NCBI GenBank assembly: GCA_902806175.1
Contig: CADCVQ010000022.1
Span: forward strand, 1 to 35,268
DNA from: an uncultured Solirubrobacteraceae bacterium
GTDB taxonomy: Bacteria; Actinomycetota; Thermoleophilia; Solirubrobacterales; Solirubrobacteraceae
Direction of reading: 5' to 3'
DNA length: 35,268 nucleotides
A program made the translations under genes and the position numbers. Positions 31,415 to 35,268 of this stretch are shown one piece after another. The notes under the pieces were generated by a model, which was given only the letters and a program-made list of their open reading frames with translations, ran no database searches and was not told the origin of the DNA. Numbering within the stretch: the stretch's first letter is position 1; each line of letters begins with the position of its first letter.

Positions 31415-33139
31415 TCAGCGCGTCGTCGTCACAGCGCGACGCACCGACAGGCGGTCCCCCGCGCGGTCTGCGAACGTCACCTGCAGAACCAGACGCCGCC
31501 GCGAGCCGGGGCGTATCAGCCGCATGCCGCCGGACGACCGACGCAGGACGAGGCGCTTCCTGCCCGCGCTGACAAAGGACCGGCGGCCACGGGCAATCGC
31601 GCCCTGGCCATCGAGTCGCACCGTGTACCGCCCCCGTGTCGCTGCGCGTGCCGTGATGTTCACGGCGCCCGGGCGTCGTAGCCGCGAGGTCCCCGAGCGC
31701 CGCAGCTGCCGGGCGGCCCCGTCCGCCGTCCAGGCGAGCGCGGAGCGGACCGCCGAAAGACCGTCGGTCAGCGGCTCGCCGGCGGACGCGCTCTTGGCGC
31801 TCAGCTTCGCGTTGCGCGCCGGTGCGATCTTGATGACGAGCATGCCGTCGGTCAGCTCGAGTCGCTGGACGGTCGATGTGCTGCGACTCGTCGCGGCGCT
31901 GGAGCGGGCGGGGTCGAAGACCTCGAGGGTGCTGCGCGTCGGCAGTCGCAGTTGCACCTGTTGCGGCGGGGTGCTGCGATCGCTGCGGGTCGACGCGTTC
32001 CATGCCGATGACTCCGCCCACACGGCGAGGTAGTACGCGCCGCTGGTCTTGCGCAGCAAGACGTGGCGCAGTGGCGCCGAGCACCCGGATTCACAGCTCA
32101 GGCCAAAGGCGAGTCGTCCGCTTGCCGCGCCGCTGTCGGCGAGGATCGTGAGCAGGTTGCGGGTGGTGGTGAAGGCGGGTTTGGGTGTGCCGTCGTTGCG
32201 CAGCAGGCCGAAGTTTCGCTGCGGGTCGCTGCGCTGCGGATCTGGTAGCCCGTCGATCAGTTCGTAGGCGTAGGTGCGCGGGATTCCGCGGCGGAAGTAC
32301 TCCATGAACATCCGCGGCACGTAGACGCCGGCGGCCGTTTCGGAGACGGGGTCGTGGCCGCAGGAGCAGTTGATCGCGTTGTGGTAGCCGCTCTCGGTGA
32401 TCCAGATCGGCTTTGCGCCTGACACCTTCTGCGCCCTTGCGATCTGGACCGACAGATCCCCGACGTTCGATGTGTTCGGTGCCCAGGCACCGGGATAGGG
32501 ATGCAGGTTTCCCGCGTCCAGGCATCCGGTCAGATCGCCGAGGGTGTCGAAGCCGACGCCTCCGGGGGACGGGCCGATCACGCGCTTGCCTGCGAGCACC
32601 GGGTCAGCGCGGATCTTCTGAGCCCATTCGCACTGGTAGGCCCTCAGCGTGCGCTCCCAGTCAGGGTCGTCGGATGGGTAGTCGTACTCGTTGGGCCCCT
32701 CCAGCGACTCGACGAAGTCGGGCACGTTCTTCTTCACCCACGCCAGATGCTGATCCATCGTGCCCGACCCCCAGCGCATCAGTGGATCCGAGGACAACAG
32801 GTTGCCACGGATTCCGCGCGACGCGAGCTCTCGCATGCGGGGAGCGACGTCTGTCAGCCGGGTGCCGTCGCGGTAGGAGGCGTCGCGGACGTGCTTGACG
32901 CCGAGCTCGACGAGTCGGTCGCGGACAAGCGGCCACGCGGTGCCGTAGGCCTGGTTGTCGTAGCCCAGGTGCGTGTTGACCCCGACGCTGTCGGTGAACG
33001 CGCCGGCGCTGCGGGCGTCCTCGGTGCAGCCCGATGGCGTTGCGCAGGCGTCGGTCGTCTGCGCGTGAGCGAGGGACGGTAGAGCGACGCTCAGCGCGGC
33101 GGCGAGCGTGAAGGCGATACGGGCGGCCAAGATCTGCAT
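31415..33139 (-). CDS. Secreted clan GH-A-like glycoside hydrolase, paralogue 3
   Basis: Exported protein of 574 residues from ATG 33139, which opens a clean signal peptide ending VALPSLAHA. The frame is open further upstream but only the 33139 start gives a normal signal peptide. The mature part has FTDSVGVNTHLGYDNQAYG, SLEGPNEYDYPSDDPDWE (candidate acid/base), LHPYPGAW and ITESGYHNAINCSCGHD (candidate nucleophile), then the beta-sandwich with LLRKTSGAYYLAVWAE and an Arg/Leu-rich beta-repeat tail. It differs from paralogue 2 mainly in the signal peptide (no lipobox) and the tail. It is transcribed divergently from the Wzy-like gene, with a 147-base shared intergenic region. Confidence 0.82.
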   Translation of the reverse strand: MQILAARIAFTLAAALSVALPSLAHAQTTDACATPSGCTEDARSAGAFTDSVGVNTHLGYDNQAYGTAWPLVRDRLVELGVKHVRDASYRDGTRLTDVAPRMRELASRGIRGNLLSSDPLMRWGSGTMDQHLAWVKKNVPDFVESLEGPNEYDYPSDDPDWERTLRAYQCEWAQKIRADPVLAGKRVIGPSPGGVGFDTLGDLTGCLDAGNLHPYPGAWAPNTSNVGDLSVQIARAQKVSGAKPIWITESGYHNAINCSCGHDPVSETAAGVYVPRMFMEYFRRGIPRTYAYELIDGLPDPQRSDPQRNFGLLRNDGTPKPAFTTTRNLLTILADSGAASGRLAFGLSCESGCSAPLRHVLLRKTSGAYYLAVWAESSAWNASTRSDRSTPPQQVQLRLPTRSTLEVFDPARSSAATSRSTSTVQRLELTDGMLVIKIAPARNAKLSAKSASAGEPLTDGLSAVRSALAWTADGAARQLRRSGTSRLRRPGAVNITARAATRGRYTVRLDGQGAIARGRRSFVSAGRKRLVLRRSSGGMRLIRPGSRRRLVLQVTFADRAGDRLSVRRAVTTTR

Positions 33140-33264
33140 GGCCGTGTGGTCGACGCTTCCGAGCCGCGCCGCGAGCGTCGGCGCGGGTCGCGGACGGCTG
33201 TCCGATCTGACGCCTGCCTGCCCATTGGTATGGGTTGCCCGCGCGCAGCCGGCGGGTTTGGGTC

Positions 33265-33270
33265 TACGCT
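33265..33270 (+). promoter_or_regulatory. -10 box for the Wzy/O-antigen-ligase-like gene
   Basis: TACGCT lies 16 bases before ATG 33287, giving a leader of about 10 bases. The shared intergenic region (33140-33286) also holds a small palindrome, CCCAT (33221-33225) and ATGGG (33230-33234), that could serve either direction. Confidence 0.45.
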
Positions 33271-33286
33271 GACGCAATGACTGCGG

Positions 33287-35268
33287 ATGAGCCCGCGGGA
33301 GCAGACGGCGAGTGGTGACGGTCCTGGCGCCTCGCGAACGAACGACGAGCTAGTGGTGGCCGACCGCCAGGCCGCGCTGCTGGTCGGCGGATCCTTGGCC
33401 AGCGCCGTGGCGCTCGCCGGCGTGACCGTCGTCTCGATGCAGCTCGCCTGCGCCCTCGTGCTCGTCGGCGCGGTGCTCGTGCTCTTCGCCTCGTCGCGCA
33501 CGACGGGCCTCATCGCGCTGTGGATGCTGTGGCTCGCCGCGCCGCTCATCCGGCGGGTCTTCGGGCTGATCGACGGCTACGTCAGTGCCGATCCGCTGGC
33601 CCTCGCGCCGTTCGTGGCGACTGCGGGCGTTGCGGTGCTGCAGCTGATGCGGGTCGGCCTGAGCCGGCGCGTCACGTTGGTGCTGAGCGTTGCCCTCTTG
33701 GGCGTCGCGCTCGGGGTGCCGGCCGCCGTCGGCGAGCCGCGTGCGGGCATCTTCGGCCTGGCCGCCTACGGCAGCGCCGTGCTCTGCATCGTGCTGGGCT
33801 ACGGCGAAGGCCCCGCGTCCGGGGGGAGCGGATTCACGCTGCGCCGGGCGCTGTTCCTCGCCACGCCGCTCATCGCGGTCTACGGCATCCTGCAGTACTT
33901 CCTGCCGCTGACCGAGTGGGACGAGCGCTGGCTGAGCACGGTCGACATCGTGAGCATCGGAGCTCCGGAGGAGGACCACATCCGCGTCTTCTCGACGCTG
34001 AACTCGCCGGGAACGCTCGCGGTCGTCCTGGCCATCGCGGTCCTGTTCGCCATGTCCTCCGGGCGCCTGTCGCTCGCGCGCGCCGGCATGATCGCTCTGC
34101 TCATGACCGCCCTCGGCCTGACCTTCGTGCGCAGCGCGGTGGTCGGCCTGGTCGGCGGGCTCGCCGGTCTTGCGCTGGCGACGCGAGGCCGGGCGACGGC
34201 GCGGATCGTCGTCCTCCTGCTGGCCACCGCTGTTCCCGTGCTCGCGCTCAGCGCCGTCAGTCCCACCGGCCAGGCGATCGTCGACCGGGTCACCACGCTG
34301 GGCGACCTCGAGGACGATGCGTCCGCCGACGCGCGCCTCGACAAGCCGCTCGAGCTGCTGCCTGCAGCGATCAGGGAGCCGCTGGGCCATGGGCTGGGCT
34401 CCGCCGGTGAGGCGACGAAGCTGCGCGACTCGGCGGGCCTGCGCGTCACCGACAACGGCTATCTCGCGATGATCTGGCAGCTGGGCCCGGTCGGCTTCCT
34501 GCTGCTGGTGGGGGCGGCGCTGGGGGGCGTCGCCATGCTTGCGCGCGCCCGCCCGCCCGAAGCCGATCACCGCCAGCTCAAGGGCCTGCTCATGTCGGGG
34601 CTCGTCCTGCTGCTGGTCCTGGCGTTCGGCGGGGACATCTTCTACGGCGCGAGCGGGGCGATCTTCTGGTACCTGGTCGGCAAGGCGCTGTGGCTGGCCG
34701 ACCACGCCCCGGCCCCGAGCCCGGCACGGGTCCCACGGTGGGCGCCGGGACCCCTCCTCGCCGCCGCCGGCGGCCCTGCGCCAAGAGGAGCGTCCTTCTT
34801 CAGCGGCGGCTCCTCGCCGCGGCTGCTGGCCGCGGCCCGCAACGATCCCCGGCGCGCCCCGGCGTCGTCCGAGCTTCCTCCCCCCGTGCAGCTTCCGGAG
34901 GTGCCGTGGGAGTCGCCGCCGCCGGCGGGCCGGCGCGTACGGCGACCCCGACCGCGGGTGCCGTGGAAGTCGCCGCCGCCGTCCGGCCGGCGCCGCCTGC
35001 CCCCGAATGTGCTGTTGACCGCGGCCGTGGTGGGCACCACCATGATCCTCGGGCTGGCATGGGCCGGCGGGCTGTTCTCCGGCGGGGCAGACAGTTCGCC
35101 CGGCCCGCGACCCGCCCAGCTGCCCGACGACAGTCGGACGGTGCCCCTCACGTCGTCGGGCACCCCGGTCACCGGACCGCCGACCCTGGCCGCGGGCGAG
35201 ATGCAGCGCGCCGAGCGTCGGCGCGCCCGCGAACGCCGCGCGCGAGAGCGCCGCGCGAGCGAACGCCG
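33287..35268 (+). CDS. Wzy/O-antigen-ligase-like membrane protein with long C-terminal tail (cut by window edge)
   Basis: Multi-pass membrane protein, at least 660 residues, reading through the right edge. About ten hydrophobic helices cover roughly residues 30-470, with the O-antigen ligase/polymerase-type region VFSTLNSPGTLAVVLAIAVL, the downstream LTFVRSAVVGLVGGLAGL and GHGLGSAGEATKL, and the late TDNGYLAMIWQLGPVGFLLL. It would polymerise the repeat units. Unusually, a Pro/Arg-rich stretch follows with a repeated VPWxSPPPxGRR unit (about residues 540-572), then another transmembrane helix (LLTAAVVGTTMILGLAWAGG) and a highly charged Arg/Glu tail. ATG 33287 is in frame; GTG 33353 is an alternative. 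Because the end is missing, fusion to a further domain cannot be excluded. Confidence 0.82.
   Translation, partial: MSPREQTASGDGPGASRTNDELVVADRQAALLVGGSLASAVALAGVTVVSMQLACALVLVGAVLVLFASSRTTGLIALWMLWLAAPLIRRVFGLIDGYVSADPLALAPFVATAGVAVLQLMRVGLSRRVTLVLSVALLGVALGVPAAVGEPRAGIFGLAAYGSAVLCIVLGYGEGPASGGSGFTLRRALFLATPLIAVYGILQYFLPLTEWDERWLSTVDIVSIGAPEEDHIRVFSTLNSPGTLAVVLAIAVLFAMSSGRLSLARAGMIALLMTALGLTFVRSAVVGLVGGLAGLALATRGRATARIVVLLLATAVPVLALSAVSPTGQAIVDRVTTLGDLEDDASADARLDKPLELLPAAIREPLGHGLGSAGEATKLRDSAGLRVTDNGYLAMIWQLGPVGFLLLVGAALGGVAMLARARPPEADHRQLKGLLMSGLVLLLVLAFGGDIFYGASGAIFWYLVGKALWLADHAPAPSPARVPRWAPGPLLAAAGGPAPRGASFFSGGSSPRLLAAARNDPRRAPASSELPPPVQLPEVPWESPPPAGRRVRRPRPRVPWKSPPPSGRRRLPPNVLLTAAVVGTTMILGLAWAGGLFSGGADSSPGPRPAQLPDDSRTVPLTSSGTPVTGPPTLAAGEMQRAERRRARERRARERRASER

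Noticed and set aside
33277-33318. Leaderless 13-codon ORF before the Wzy-like gene
   Set aside because: ATG 33277 has good spacing to the -10 box, but the Wzy-like frame itself has ATG 33287 ten bases later, so a separate leader peptide is not needed to explain the arrangement.
1-35268. CRISPR arrays, tRNA or rRNA genes, insertion sequences, phage attachment sites
   Set aside because: I looked for regular direct repeats, cloverleaf-type sequences and transposase motifs by eye and saw none; a computed scan would be needed to exclude short elements.

Overview
This is GC-rich chromosomal DNA from an actinobacterium, most likely of the class Thermoleophilia (Solirubrobacter/Conexibacter/Patulibacter type). 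That placement is inferred from strong GC3 bias, frequent GTG starts, TANNNT -10 boxes placed a few bases before start codons (leaderless mRNAs), an Rrf2-sufC-sufS-sufU arrangement, and secreted proteins ending in Arg/Leu-rich beta-strand repeats. No rRNA, tRNA, CRISPR array or insertion sequence was seen.

Layout. 1-3.4 kb (minus strand): a truncated PknB-type Ser/Thr kinase, an intact sensor diguanylate cyclase, and a decayed HD-GYP phosphodiesterase. 3.4-6.5 kb (plus): an iron-sulfur assembly operon (Rrf2 regulator, SufC, SufS, SufU) without adjacent SufB/SufD. 6.5-11.1 kb: start of an exopolysaccharide (EPS) locus with a Wzz/BY-kinase fusion, a secreted clan-A glycoside-hydrolase-like protein, and the initiating sugar-1-phosphate transferase (minus). 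11.2-18.8 kb (plus): a complete lasso-peptide cluster of eight tightly packed genes (nucleotidyltransferase, ABC ATPase, ABC permease, B2 peptidase, HprK-like kinase 1, PqqD/RRE protein, HprK-like kinase 2, cyclase), followed by a 37-codon precursor gene with its own promoter. 18.8-22.7 kb (plus): a LuxR-type regulator coupled to an FkbM methyltransferase, then a Wzx flippase and a family-2 glycosyltransferase. 22.7-33.1 kb (minus): glycosyltransferases, a glutamine-dependent asparagine synthetase homologue, and a tandemly duplicated module of glycoside-hydrolase-like gene plus GT4 gene, whose second GT4 copy is only a relic. 33.3 kb to the end (plus): a Wzy/O-antigen-ligase-like membrane protein running off the window.

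How it works together. The EPS genes form a recognisable Wzx/Wzy pathway: initiating transferase, five glycosyltransferases, flippase, polymerase/ligase, chain-length BY-kinase, and three secreted hydrolase-like paralogues that may trim or remodel the glycan. The lasso cluster sits inside this locus. Its precursor has a textbook leader (Tyr2, Pro5, Val7, Gly11, Thr17) but predicts an unusual core: Val at position 1, Glu at 7 and 8, and a C-terminal Ala instead of the Ser that is phosphorylated in kinase-containing lasso systems. The cluster nevertheless carries two different HprK-like kinases and a nucleotidyltransferase. The first kinase has no canonical start codon for its conserved-looking N-terminus and lies in the -1 frame directly after the B2 stop codon. 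This cluster is the best candidate for an undescribed system in the window.
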